A program made the position numbers and the translations under genes. Positions 52,633 through 61,548 of a stretch of 64,000 nt of DNA are shown in pieces. The stretch is from assembly GCF_916618745.1 (NCBI RefSeq), contig NZ_OU745373.1, positions 1,626,501 through 1,690,500 on the forward strand, written 5' to 3'. The stretch is from Cardiobacterium sp. Marseille-Q4385 (GTDB taxonomy: Bacteria; Pseudomonadota; Gammaproteobacteria; Cardiobacteriales; Cardiobacteriaceae). The stretch's first letter is position 1, and every line of letters begins with the position of its first letter. The notes below the pieces were generated by a model. That model searched no databases, had not been told where the DNA came from, and saw nothing but the letters and a program-made list of their open reading frames with translations.

Positions 52633-53474
52633 GAACGTGTTCATTGTCTCAGCCTCTGCTGTAAACTATCGGCATGAACAGAAAAACCTACCCAAGCGAT
52701 ATCAGTCGCGAGCAATTTGCGCCTCTCCTCCCCCTGCTGGAAAGTGCCCGTAAACGCACAGCGCCACGTCAGGTGGACTTGTACGATGTCTTTTGTGCCA
52801 TTCTCTACCTGCAACGCACTGGCTGCTCCTGGCGCGCTTTGCCGGGCGATTTCCCCAAATGGCGCACCGTGCATTCCTACTTCCAGAGATGGACTGAGCC
52901 ACGCGAGAGTGGCATCAGCATCCTTGAGGAAGCATTAAAAAAATCAGGTAGTTGCGGAGCGCCGCAAGCAGGGGCATCATGAAGCAACCACTTTCCTGAT
53001 TATTGATGCGCAGAGTGTGAAGAACACGGATACCGCCATGGAAAAAGGCTACGATGCGGGCAAGAAGGTTAGCGGTATCAAGCGGCATATAGCGGTTGAC
53101 ACGCAGGGTTTGCCGCATGCGCTTGCGGTAACGACGGCGGATGTTACGGATAGAAAAGGCTGCCTGCTAGCATTGGAACGTGGGCGGGATAATCTTGGGG
53201 CGGTACAAAAAATCCTTGCTGACGGTGGTTACACGGGTAAGGCATTTGCTTCGTCAGTACAGGAGTTGATTGGTGCGGAGGTAGAGATTGCCAAACGAAA
53301 CGAATTACACCGCTTTGCGGTATTGCCAAAGCGATGGGTAGTCGAGCGCAGTTTTTCCTGGTTGGAAAAGAACAGACGGCTTTGGAAAAACTGCGAGCGT
53401 AAGTTGAGTACCAGTCTGCAAATGGTAGCTTTGGCTTTCTTGGGAGTCCTGCTACGAAGACTATGAACACGCTC
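52633..53474 (+). mobile_element. IS5-family insertion sequence (842 bp)
   Basis: Terminal inverted repeats are GAACGTGTTCAT at the left and ATGAACACGCTC at the right (one mismatch). The element is flanked by TTA on both sides (52630-52632 and 53475-53477), a 3-bp target duplication usual for IS5-type elements. It carries one transposase in two frames. It sits inside the TfpZ remnant. Confidence 0.92.
52674..53466 (+). pseudogene. IS5-family DDE transposase in two reading frames
   Basis: The first frame (52674-52982) holds the N-terminal DUF4096-like part (DISREQFAPLLPLLESARKR, WRALPGDFPKWRTVHSYFQR). The second holds the catalytic part: IIDAQSVKNTDTA with the first Asp, DGGYTG with the second, and VVERSFSWLEKNRRL with the Glu. 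The frames meet at a run of seven A at about 52936; six A would join them as LKNQVVAERRKQ. It may be a real indel or a slippage-expressed transposase. Some IS5 subgroups do use two frames, so inactivity is not certain. Confidence 0.85.
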
Positions 53475-53907
53475 TTAGGCAAGCACAACCCGCAGGCGGC
53501 GGTGGACGAGATCTTGCATCAATATCCGCAGGCCGATGGCTTCCTGCCAATGATGGGCGGCGACTTGGATATGACGGTGCTGGTCTCAAACAAAGAGCAG
53601 AAAATCCTGGCGACCGTGGATTTGCGTCCGTGGTAAAAACGCTTTTTTATGGACAAGCGGCGTCAAAACCTCGTCAAGCCGTTAAAAAAACCTTGCTTTC
53701 CTGACCATCCTGCTAGCTATCGCTGTTGATACGCAACCCTCTCCGCCTCCGCCGCAACAGCAGCAAGGTTGAGCATCACACATAGTTTCATTGCACGGAA
53801 TGGCTCTGCCATTCCGTTTCTGTATCCGCATTCTCGCGAAGTCCGGCATAGCTTTCAGGGGAAGCCCGCTATACCATGGCGCACCGCTCTTATCATCCAC
53901 TGCCCAC

Positions 53908-54852
53908 ATGCCTCCCGTTATCTGCATCCTCGGCCCGACCGCGTCCGGCAAGACCGACCTTGCCTTTGCCCTTGCTGACCGTCAGCCCGTGCATCTTATC
54001 AGCGTCGATTCCGCGCAAATCTATCGCGGCATGGATATCGGCACCGCCAAACCTGATGCCGCAACCCTCGTTCGTTATCCGCACGCCCTCATTGACATTC
54101 TCGATCCGGAAGAAACCTATTCTGCTGCCCGTTTTGCCGCCGATGCGACGCATGAAATCCAGGCAGCTCACCAAGCGGGACAAATTCCCATCCTCGTCGG
54201 CGGTACCATGCTCTATTACTACACCCTCTATGCTGGCATGGACGGCCTGCCTGCCGCCGACCCGCATAATCGTGCCGCTATCGAAGCGCGCCTGGACAGT
54301 GAAGGTGCCGCCGCCCTGCACGCCGAACTCGCCCGCCTCGATCCGGCCAGCGCGGCGCGTATCATGCCGAACGACCACCAACGCCTCATCCGCGCCCTCG
54401 AACTTATCATAACCAGCGGTAAAACCCCGAGCGCACACTACGCCGCACAGCAGCGTGCCGCGCCACCGTGGCAGACTCTCGCCATTGCCTTGAATCCGCC
54501 GCGTGCCGAACTGCACCGCCGCATCGCCATACGCTTTCAGCACATGATAGAGGCAGGCTTCATTGACGAAGTGGCCGCACTCAAAGCCCGCCCGCGCCTT
54601 AGCGCCGATAGCCCTGCCATGCGCAGCGTCGGCTACCGGCAAATCTGGCAATACCTGGACGGCGTGACCGACCGCACCACCGCCATCGAACAGGGCATCA
54701 TCGCCAGCCGCCAGTTAGCCAAGCGGCAAATCACCTGGATAAACAACCGCCTCGCCGACGTTCTCGAACTGCACCACTACGATCCGCTGCAAGGGCTGGA
54801 TGCCGCACTTGGTGCCATCACTGCCTTCATAAACGAAAAGCCCCTGCCGTAG
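53908..54852 (+). CDS. miaA: tRNA dimethylallyltransferase
   Basis: MiaA adds the isopentenyl group to A37 of tRNAs reading UNN codons, using the isoprenoid that the mevalonate route would supply. The 314-residue enzyme has the P-loop GPTASGKTDLA (residues 9-19), ISVDSAQIYRGMDIGTAKP, VGGTMLYYYTLYAGMDGLP and VGYRQIWQYLDG. ATG at 53908 is set just before the P-loop as in the family; a longer frame from 53791 is non-coding. The preceding 271 bp hold no gene. The stop codon sits in the loop of a terminator. Confidence 0.95.
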   Translation: MPPVICILGPTASGKTDLAFALADRQPVHLISVDSAQIYRGMDIGTAKPDAATLVRYPHALIDILDPEETYSAARFAADATHEIQAAHQAGQIPILVGGTMLYYYTLYAGMDGLPAADPHNRAAIEARLDSEGAAALHAELARLDPASAARIMPNDHQRLIRALELIITSGKTPSAHYAAQQRAAPPWQTLAIALNPPRAELHRRIAIRFQHMIEAGFIDEVAALKARPRLSADSPAMRSVGYRQIWQYLDGVTDRTTAIEQGIIASRQLAKRQITWINNRLADVLELHHYDPLQGLDAALGAITAFINEKPLP

Positions 54853-54863
54853 CAGGGGTTTCT
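54837..54863. terminator. Bidirectional terminator between miaA and nnrS
   Basis: AAAAGCCCCTGC, CGTA loop, GCAGGGGTTTCTT. The miaA stop TAG lies in the loop. The stem could also end the convergent nnrS transcript. Confidence 0.82.
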
Positions 54864-54882
54864 TCATACCAGCAGGCAAACA

Positions 54883-56049
54883 TTAGCCCGGCTTGCCATC
54901 AATGCGCGGCGAAAACCAGATGCGCGTGTAGCCGTGCAGCAGCAAACAGAAGGCGATGACCCACAACACCTGCGCCAGCGCAATCCACAGCATCATCTGC
55001 GCGGGAGCGGCAAGCGGCAGCACAACACGGCAGATAAACGCCAGCGACAGCAGCCATAACCCGATCACCAGCAGACGCGGCGGCTCGTGAATATTACGCC
55101 CGGAATGGCCTAGGCTGACCCGCCCCATCATTGAGAGCGTGAGCAGGCCGACGCCGGAGAGCGTCAGCGCGTGCATCGCCAGCGAATCGCTAATAGGCCA
55201 AAAAAGCTGGCAGAAGAAGAGGAAGAAGCCAAAAATCATCCCGGCGAAGGACAAAAACATCGACCACAACAGCGGTCGCCGCCAGATACCGAAGGTGTAC
55301 CAGCCGACGAGGCGCCAGCCGTTAGTAAACGCGGTTGCCAAGGCGAAGACGGATGCCGCCGCTTGCCACGGCGTAAATACCTTCAACGCAAAAAAGACGG
55401 TAAACGACACCAAACAGAGACGATCCAGCAGGATGCTGTTCTTCGGCGTGAAGGGATAGCCGACGCCGCGTTCCGTGAAAAACGGCGTGACCCGCCGCCC
55501 GATAGTCAGCACGATGGCGAGGATGGTGAACACGCCGAGATACAGACTCCAATAGAGCCCGTGGGCGAAGCCGAGCAGCCCGGCGATAAAGAGCAACTGA
55601 CCGATGACCAGCAATCCCAGTTTCGATACCAGCCCCATTTGCCGCCACTGCTTGACCGCCAAGACTGGCTTGGCGACGCCATACAGACTGCCGAGAGCAA
55701 AGAGCACATCAAAACAAGCAGCGACGAGCTGCCAGCCGGGGGCAAAGGCAAACAGCAGACGGGCGACGAACCACGGCAGCCAATAACAAAACAGCGGCCA
55801 GCCATGCGGCAGCGGCAGCCCCGTCCAGTTCTGCACAGCGGTGAAAAGAAAACCGGTGACGACGGCAGCGGCATAGCCATAGACCATCTCGTGCCCGTGC
55901 CAGTACGAGGGCGGCAGCGTGCCGCTAAACGCTGTTACCTGAAACTGGTACACCGCCAGCCAGGCAAGCATGGTAAGCACGGCAAAAGCGGACGCGGTGA
56001 AGAAAAACAGGCGGAAACCCAGATTGAGAATGGCAGGATAGCGGTGCAT
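54883..56049 (-). CDS. nnrS: NnrS family haem/copper membrane protein
   Basis: NnrS proteins protect against nitric oxide and nitrosative stress. The 388-residue protein has about 12 membrane segments and the family patterns YWHGHEMVYGYAAAVVTGFL with the His pair, WTGLPLPHGWPL, and IGRRVTPFFTERGVG, plus MMGRVSLGHSGRN near the end. The start MHRYPAILNLGFRLFF was chosen because the family begins there; the frame is open for 36 codons more. An FNR-type site lies about 55 bp upstream. Confidence 0.92.
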   Translation of the reverse strand: MHRYPAILNLGFRLFFFTASAFAVLTMLAWLAVYQFQVTAFSGTLPPSYWHGHEMVYGYAAAVVTGFLFTAVQNWTGLPLPHGWPLFCYWLPWFVARLLFAFAPGWQLVAACFDVLFALGSLYGVAKPVLAVKQWRQMGLVSKLGLLVIGQLLFIAGLLGFAHGLYWSLYLGVFTILAIVLTIGRRVTPFFTERGVGYPFTPKNSILLDRLCLVSFTVFFALKVFTPWQAAASVFALATAFTNGWRLVGWYTFGIWRRPLLWSMFLSFAGMIFGFFLFFCQLFWPISDSLAMHALTLSGVGLLTLSMMGRVSLGHSGRNIHEPPRLLVIGLWLLSLAFICRVVLPLAAPAQMMLWIALAQVLWVIAFCLLLHGYTRIWFSPRIDGKPG

Positions 56050-56101
56050 AAAACCTCCGGAAAAACGGCACGCAGGATAGCACCGCCACGCGCCGACACC
56101 G

Positions 56102-56115
56102 ATGATGGAAATCAA
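56102..56115 (-). promoter_or_regulatory. FNR/NnrR-type binding site upstream of nnrS
   Basis: On the minus strand TTGATTTCCATCAT matches the FNR family site TTGAT-N4-ATCAA at 9 of 10 fixed positions. It is centred about 59 bp before the nnrS ATG. FNR-family regulators control nnrS in other bacteria. Confidence 0.55.
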
Positions 56116-56242
56116 CAATGGCGCGGGGCAGGGTAGGGCGCAACTGCTAAAATGCAAAGGCGAGTCTTGGTTTCTTTGCGGGTTGGGATATGGGAAATGG
56201 CGTTTTGGTCAAATACGTGGTAACACGAAAAAGGTGCAGCGA

Positions 56243-56908
56243 ATGGTACAAGCGGATGCAACCATGAACCGTCTGCCTGTGATCAGCCGCTTTGCTGCCC
56301 TGTGTCTGCTGGTTATTTTTGTCGTCTGCGGCGGTTATGGCCTGAATACTCTGTTCGCACCGCACCTGATTCGTGCCGCCGGTGATCATCTCAGTATCGC
56401 CAAGGTTGCGCAAAGGCAGGCGGATTTCGCCGCCACGCCGCTGCTTGTGGTGTCAGGCATGGATAGTGAGCGGGAGTTCAAGTTCATCACGCACCTCAAT
56501 GCGCCCTGGCGGGGCCTGATGGCGGAAAGTTTCGCCAACGGGTTTCCAGTTGAGGCGATTGTCGGCCTGAAATTGTGGGACGATGCCGCCGCCGATGGCG
56601 ATATGGTGCAAATCCGTTCGGCGGGCTACACCGAGACCCTGCTGCTTAGTGATGTGCCGCGCAATGTTTATATCCCTATCATCCTCGGTGTGCCGGTCGT
56701 CATTCGCGGCGTGCATGCCGGGCGCGGGGGCGGAATTACGGTATCGGTGGCGGCACAGCGCGCCCTGACGGCTGATGAGGCGCTGTGGCAGAATTATCCA
56801 CGCAAGGGGTTTGTGGGGCAGGAGGGGAAGTCGCTTGCCCTGCCGCTGTTGCGGGAGGGGCAAACGGTGGAATTGCTACTGCGCCCGCAAGGCAAGGAGG
56901 ATTTATGA
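56243..56908 (+). CDS. Membrane-anchored envelope protein with WDD/DGD domain (copy 1)
   Basis: I do not recognise a named family. The 221-residue product has one N-terminal membrane anchor (FAALCLLVIFVVCGGYGLNT), a GDHLSIAKVAQRQADFAATP segment and a C-terminal domain starting LKLWDDAAADGDMVQIRSAG that looks like a beta sandwich. The same order appears at 58800 and, less exactly, 59561. The tail SLALPLLREGQTVELLL is also shared. Two starts are possible (56243 or 56264); the first has a better AAGGTG site. Its stop overlaps the next gene (ATGA), so the two are coupled. Confidence 0.75.
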   Translation: MVQADATMNRLPVISRFAALCLLVIFVVCGGYGLNTLFAPHLIRAAGDHLSIAKVAQRQADFAATPLLVVSGMDSEREFKFITHLNAPWRGLMAESFANGFPVEAIVGLKLWDDAAADGDMVQIRSAGYTETLLLSDVPRNVYIPIILGVPVVIRGVHAGRGGGITVSVAAQRALTADEALWQNYPRKGFVGQEGKSLALPLLREGQTVELLLRPQGKEDL

Positions 56909-58134
56909 CAGGCAGACAGGGTGGGTTCGCTTTTTGGCGACATTCGGCGATGTTTCGTCGCTTGGCATATGTGGTCTCGTTGCTGGTTCTGCTGCTGATG
57001 GCAGCGGCGCTGTTCATGCCGCGTCCAGCGACGCTGTCGTCGCTGCCCAAGGCAACGGTCAGCAGTATCACCGTGGTGGCGAAGCTCGATAGTTTCCCGC
57101 TTGCCGCGAATGCCTGGCGGGATGAACTCGACCTTGATGGTGAAGTCCCCGCCAGTGGCTATGCTGCGTATTATCTTGAGCGTTACCGCCTGGATGACAA
57201 CAAGCGCCGCCGGATCATCGCCCGTGAACAGGTGCCGCGTGTCGATATTCACTATACCTATGATGGTTTTCACGATATTCCCTCCGAGCAGTTTGATGGC
57301 TACTGGGTTAGGCGCTTGCAGGTGCCGCAGCGTGCCGTGTACTCGCTGTTCATGTCGGGTGTTTCAAGCTCAACCGGCCACGTCCGCCTGATTATCGACG
57401 GCAGGCAGATTGTGGCGGGCGTGAGCGAGGATCTGCCGGACAATCTGCTGCTGGAAGCGGGCGAGCATATCGTCGAAGTCGAATATAGCAATCTGTGGCA
57501 CACCACCGATTTCGGCTTCAACATCCGCCCGAGCGTGCCCGTGATGCCGTCGCCGGATGTGCTGGCGCCTTCCCTGCAAGCCTTGCAGCTGCCCGCTGAT
57601 ACGGTTGTCTTCTTGGTATTCGCCTCGCATAACGACGCTAATTATACGGTTCCTCTCTACATCAACGAGACGCGCCCCTATATCCTGCTCTTGCAGGGCG
57701 GCGGCCTGAGCTGGGAAATCCACGGCACACCGCTGGCTATCGTCAGCAACAGTATCCATAGCGATTTTTACGCATCGGGCAGCCCGCCGGTGTTCTTCTG
57801 GCAGAAATATTTGGAGATGCCCATCGAGCCGTTTTATGCCAGCAATTGCCGCTGCCAAGGTAGTGATCTGGATTGCCCAGACAACTTCGATAAGATAACA
57901 GCCATCGTCACCCAGGTGCAGCAGTGGACGGGTTACCCGCTGGCAGGAGCAGGCTTCACCGCTGACAATCGTGTGCCCCATATCCATACCGACAAGGCCT
58001 CCCTACAACAACAGCGGGAGGCATTTGCACGCTTTCAGGCGGAAGAAAGCCGCAAGTGCGCCGCCATATATCAGGAGCAGCGCAAGGGTATGCAGCGCCG
58101 TTTTGATGATGTGATGCCTCGGGAGGCGCACTGA
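56905..58134 (+). CDS. Membrane-anchored protein with PA14-like domain (long form, copy 1)
   Basis: The 409-residue product begins with FWRHSAMFRRLAYVVSLLVL: a WRHS/RRxxY motif then a membrane anchor. A PA14-like region follows at about residues 100-210 (FDGYWVRRLQVPQRAVYSLF, VRLIIDGRQIVAG, LEAGEHIVEVEYSN). The second half has YINETRPYILLLQGGGLSWE and a Cys cluster (CRCQGSDLDC), with one more Cys near the end. This layout is shared with the proteins at 61545 and 62948. PA14 folds often bind glycans, but no ligand can be named. An AAGGAGG site precedes the ATG; stop and next start share 1 bp. Confidence 0.78.
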   Translation: MTGRQGGFAFWRHSAMFRRLAYVVSLLVLLLMAAALFMPRPATLSSLPKATVSSITVVAKLDSFPLAANAWRDELDLDGEVPASGYAAYYLERYRLDDNKRRRIIAREQVPRVDIHYTYDGFHDIPSEQFDGYWVRRLQVPQRAVYSLFMSGVSSSTGHVRLIIDGRQIVAGVSEDLPDNLLLEAGEHIVEVEYSNLWHTTDFGFNIRPSVPVMPSPDVLAPSLQALQLPADTVVFLVFASHNDANYTVPLYINETRPYILLLQGGGLSWEIHGTPLAIVSNSIHSDFYASGSPPVFFWQKYLEMPIEPFYASNCRCQGSDLDCPDNFDKITAIVTQVQQWTGYPLAGAGFTADNRVPHIHTDKASLQQQREAFARFQAEESRKCAAIYQEQRKGMQRRFDDVMPREAH

Positions 58135-58787
58135 TGGCCAGGGATGAGCTCTACCACCGTTTTGCCGGGCGCAGCGACTGGCAGCGTAATAACGATGGAC
58201 GTTTTCGTACCCTGTGGAGGCATTGCCGCGCTCTGCGTCGTCACTGTTATTACACCCTACTACTCGCCTGCTTGTGCGCCATTGGCATTGGCTGTGTTTG
58301 GTACCCGGATAGTGGCGGTGCCGATTTTAATTTGGATGATGTTGGCCGACCGCCGCGTCATTTCCCGTTGCAATGGTTTCCGCTGGCGGATAATCCTTGG
58401 GGCAGGCAGTTCAACCCGCAGCAGCGGGCGCCAGCAAAAGGTTTTGATGCGTACTATTTTGATCTGAAGGCGCCGACCCGTCTTGTCGCCCGCGAACGGG
58501 TACAGCAGATTTTTATGGAAGGGGAAGCCGTTCGACACGGCATTGCCCCCAACGATTTTGCTGCTTACTGGGCAGGCACTCTGCATGTTCCTGTTGCTGC
58601 CACGTATACGTTCAACCTCCAGGCGCGGGAAGCACGCGTCCTTTTGGACGGACATGTGGTTTACCTCAGTGAAAGCGGAGCTTTCTATAGGCAAAACCGT
58701 TCCGTTACCCTGGCAGCGGGCGATTATCTGCTGGAAGTCGAATCCGGTGGCAATGAGACTTTTGCCTTGACCTGGCAAAGCGAATAA
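58134..58787 (+). CDS. Membrane-anchored protein with PA14-like domain (short form)
   Basis: The 217-residue product has a longer N-terminal cytoplasmic tail and then LWRHCRALRRHCYYTLLLAC, the same WRHx/RRxxY motif before its anchor as in its neighbours. The PA14-like core (FAAYWAGTLHVPVAATYTFN, ARVLLDGHVVYL, GDYLLEVESGG) ends the protein, so the second domain and Cys cluster of the long forms are missing. It starts 1 bp into the stop of the previous gene. Confidence 0.75.
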   Translation: MARDELYHRFAGRSDWQRNNDGRFRTLWRHCRALRRHCYYTLLLACLCAIGIGCVWYPDSGGADFNLDDVGRPPRHFPLQWFPLADNPWGRQFNPQQRAPAKGFDAYYFDLKAPTRLVARERVQQIFMEGEAVRHGIAPNDFAAYWAGTLHVPVAATYTFNLQAREARVLLDGHVVYLSESGAFYRQNRSVTLAAGDYLLEVESGGNETFALTWQSE

Positions 58788-58799
58788 GGGGTTAGCACC

Positions 58800-59426
58800 A
58801 TGCTGCGTCTTCCCACCCTCTGCTATCCTCTCCTCTTTATCCTCTTCGGTGGTTTCAGCCTGAACCAGTTGCTGGCGCCGGGATGGGTACGCGCCGGCGG
58901 CGATCACCTCACGCCGGCGCAAATCGCGCAGCGGCAGGCAGATTTTGTTGCCACCCCGCTACTGCCGGGGGAAAACAATTACCGGGAAGGGGTCCTTAAT
59001 ACTCTTGTTCTGATGAAATTTGCCGCCTCCCGCCTGAGTAGCAAAGAGAGGCGGGCGCTGATTGAGGCATCCTGGCATCACCAGTTTCTTGCCACCGCCG
59101 GGCTGAAAATCTGGGACGATAGCAGTGCCGATGGCGATGTCGTGCGCATCAGCTCAATGGGTTTTCACGTCAACGTCCTCCTCAGCTCTACCCCGCAAGA
59201 CGTGTTTCTGCCGGTAACGCCTGGCGTCCCGATCACCATCACCGCCCTGAGTGATGGGGCGGGCGGCGGTATCACCGCCGCCGTGGTCGGTATTCACTTT
59301 CCGGCAGATGACGACGCGTACCGTGACCGTTATCTGCGCCGCGATATGCGTAACGCGCTGGGCAAGCCACTCGTCCTGCCGTTGCTGCGCCCCGGTGAGA
59401 ACGTGTCCATCCTCCTTAAATACTAA
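58800..59426 (+). CDS. Membrane-anchored envelope protein with WDD/DGD domain (copy 2)
   Basis: The 208-residue product is a paralogue of the protein at 56243: anchor LLFILFGGFSLNQLLAP, then GGDHLTPAQIAQRQADFVAT, then LKIWDDSSADGDVVRISSMG, and a closing LVLPLLRPGENVSILLKY. Between anchor and WDD domain it has an extra helical stretch. It follows the short PA14-like gene by 12 bp, repeating the gene alternation seen upstream. Confidence 0.75.
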   Translation: MLRLPTLCYPLLFILFGGFSLNQLLAPGWVRAGGDHLTPAQIAQRQADFVATPLLPGENNYREGVLNTLVLMKFAASRLSSKERRALIEASWHHQFLATAGLKIWDDSSADGDVVRISSMGFHVNVLLSSTPQDVFLPVTPGVPITITALSDGAGGGITAAVVGIHFPADDDAYRDRYLRRDMRNALGKPLVLPLLRPGENVSILLKY

Positions 59427-59560
59427 AGTGCGGGAATGCCGCTGTATGCGGACAGCAAGTGTATGTTCTTGCTGACGTAAACAAAGGCAGTGAATGAAAA
59501 AGAACCGCCGCTTTACCGCTATAATTACCGTCACATGACCAATAACTTAAAGGAACCACC

Positions 59561-60259
59561 ATGCAACCCGAACGCTTGCCACCATTGCCCGAAGAAGAAC
59601 GCCGTCTGCGTAAAAAGAACAACCTGCCGGTCTTCTTGCTGGCAGGCGTGGTTATCGGACTGCTCGGCTTTGGCATGAACCGGTTAATGACCTCCCCAGA
59701 CAGCAGTGGCGCAGGAAATACAGCGGCTGTGGTCGCCCCTGCTACTACTGATCACCTGACACAGTCGCAAATCCATGCCCGTGCGGAACAATTTGCACGG
59801 CAGGCCGTGTATGCAGTTCGCAGCGTGCCACCGGAGGAGGTACAGCAGCGAGTTGAGGCTATGCCGCTGGATGCAGCTGCCAAATGGCAGTTGCAAAATC
59901 AGCTTTTGCAGCCTGTTTCCGCTACAGAAAATATCGTACCGCAGACAGGTGCTGCACCCGCAACAGCAGCTACGATACCGGCAGGTGCGGGCGCCCGCCT
60001 AGTCGAACTCACCCTGTGGGACGACGTGGCGCAGGATGGTGATGTCGTCATGGTGACGAGCGCCGGCTACAGCCAGCAAGTCAACCTCATGCATGCGCCT
60101 CAAACCCTCGCTTTTCCCACCATCACCGGCAGCCCCGTCACCATCACCGGGGTTCACGATGGCGGTGGCGGCATTACTCTCGGCTTTACTGGTAGCGGGG
60201 TGCCGGTTGCCCTGCCGGTACTGGCGGAAGGACAAAGCATCGACCTCTACCTGCAATAA
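59561..60259 (+). CDS. Membrane-anchored envelope protein with WDD/DGD domain (copy 3)
   Basis: The 232-residue product has a charged N-terminus (PLPEEERRLRKKNNL), one anchor (PVFLLAGVVIGLLGFGMNRL), an Ala-rich helical middle and the C-terminal domain LTLWDDVAQDGDVVMVTSAG ending LPVLAEGQSIDLYLQ. The domain has GVHDGGGGITLGF, also seen as GVHAGRGGGITVSV in copy 1. A near-perfect TATAAT lies at 59520-59525 without a good -35. It is followed 9 bp later by the broken AAA+ gene. Confidence 0.75.
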   Translation: MQPERLPPLPEEERRLRKKNNLPVFLLAGVVIGLLGFGMNRLMTSPDSSGAGNTAAVVAPATTDHLTQSQIHARAEQFARQAVYAVRSVPPEEVQQRVEAMPLDAAAKWQLQNQLLQPVSATENIVPQTGAAPATAATIPAGAGARLVELTLWDDVAQDGDVVMVTSAGYSQQVNLMHAPQTLAFPTITGSPVTITGVHDGGGGITLGFTGSGVPVALPVLAEGQSIDLYLQ

Positions 60260-60268
60260 GCGACCACC

Positions 60269-61548
60269 ATGAACGTCATCTACCGTCTCCTGCCCATCCT
60301 GATGTTTGCCTGCATGTGCATCATGCTGTGGCAGTTTCTTTCCGGTGCCTGGGCGCCCCTGCGTGCTTTCTTGAACGCGGCAAGCGGCTACCTGCTGGCA
60401 CTGCTCTTCGTCATGATTGGCATCATGTGGGCGGCATGGCGGCATGGCGGCACTGGCGTGGTGATGCACCCAACTGGATTTACAGGCTCATTCCCATGGA
60501 CATACTCGACAGACTCAGCAACCTTGATTACATCGAAAAAGCCGCAGAGCGGCTCGATAAAGAAGCCGTCCTGCTGGACGCAGACAAACTCAGCCAGGAC
60601 TTGCAGGCTAAAGTCGTCGGTCAGGCGCAGGTCTGTCAGGATCTCGCCCAGTAATTGCGCCGCCGCCTGGCCATGACCCAGCGCAATCGCCCGGTCGGCG
60701 TCTTCCTCTTCGCCGGTCCGCCCGGCACCGGCAAAACCTTCCTCGCCAAAGTGCTTGCAGAAACCATGCAGCGCAAACTGCTGCACTTCGACATGACTCA
60801 ATATGCCGCCGGCGCCTTCAGCGCGGCGCAACTCTTCGGCATGACGCGTGGCTACGTCGGCTCGACCAGCTACGGCGCACTCACCGCCGGTCTGCGCGAT
60901 CACCCCAACGCCATCGTCCTCCTCGATGAAATCGAGAAAGCCCACCGCGATGTCCTCAAAAACTTCCTCACCGCCTGGAACGACGGATTCGTCACCGAAG
61001 CCTCCGACAGCAAGCAGATTGACAGCAGCCACGCTATCTTCATCCTGACCTCGAATGCCGCGACCGACGCACTTCGCCCAGTTGCAAAAAGACTTTGCCG
61101 ACGATCCGGATGCGCTGCGCAGTGCCTCCGTCGCTACTCTGCGCGAACAGGGCTTTGCCCCGGAAGTGCTGAACCGCATCGACCGCATCTTTGTCTTTGC
61201 GCCGTTTAGCGGACTCGACATCGCCCGCGTCTGCGCCCTGGAAATGGAGCGGATGATCAACAGCTACGGCCTGAAAGTTGCAGGTAAAGGCATCGATCCG
61301 CAAATCATCGTGCAGCTGATGGAGCGCTACAAAAAACTCGGCCTCGCCGCGATCTGGTGCGGGCGCTGGAAGAATCCATCGCCGATTCGCTCATCCAGGC
61401 CCGTGAGCGCGACTACGACACCATCGAACTGCACCTTGAAGATGGCAAAGTCCGGGCGCGGGTCAGCCGGCAGACACCGCCGGGCGGTTACAACAGCGGT
61501 ACGCCGCCTCACAGCGGCAATACCGGCGGTGGGAACCCGCAGCCATGA
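60269..61548 (+). pseudogene. Broken membrane-linked AAA+ ATPase (ClpB D2-like)
   Basis: The start MNVIYRLLPILMFACMCIML gives two membrane helices. After WAAWRH the frame shifts, and the ATPase part runs MDILDRLSNLDYIEKAAERL. A TAA stop interrupts it at 60652 (between DLAQ and LRRRL). Walker A FAGPPGTGKTF, Walker B AIVLLDEIEKAH and sensor ILTSNAATD follow. The frame shifts near 61058 to FAQLQKDFADDPD and LNRIDRIFVF, and again near 61345 to LVRALEESIADSLIQ. It may be one or two genes originally. All motifs are present, so decay is recent, unless these are sequence errors. Confidence 0.82.

Larger units (their letters stand above)
52480..53636 (+). pseudogene. Second TfpZ-like pilin accessory gene, 5'-truncated, frameshifted and split by an IS
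   Basis: From VRPAKDK the sequence follows the intact protein at 47340. A one-base loss then shifts the frame to EQSDWLMLELEKGKSPVRRA and YQPIAGHWQDFAKEVLPLSD. An IS5-family element (52633-53474) interrupts it. Beyond the IS the reading resumes as PQADGFLPMMGGDLDMTVLV and ends ILATVDLRPW. The junction with the MltB fragment has GGGCAT shared with the matching place in the intact gene, suggesting a microhomology deletion. Confidence 0.85.

Noticed and set aside
60640..60670. In-frame TAA in the AAA+ gene as possible recoding
   Set aside because: TAA is not a recoding codon in this group and further frameshifts follow, so a pseudogene (or sequence error) is the simpler reading.
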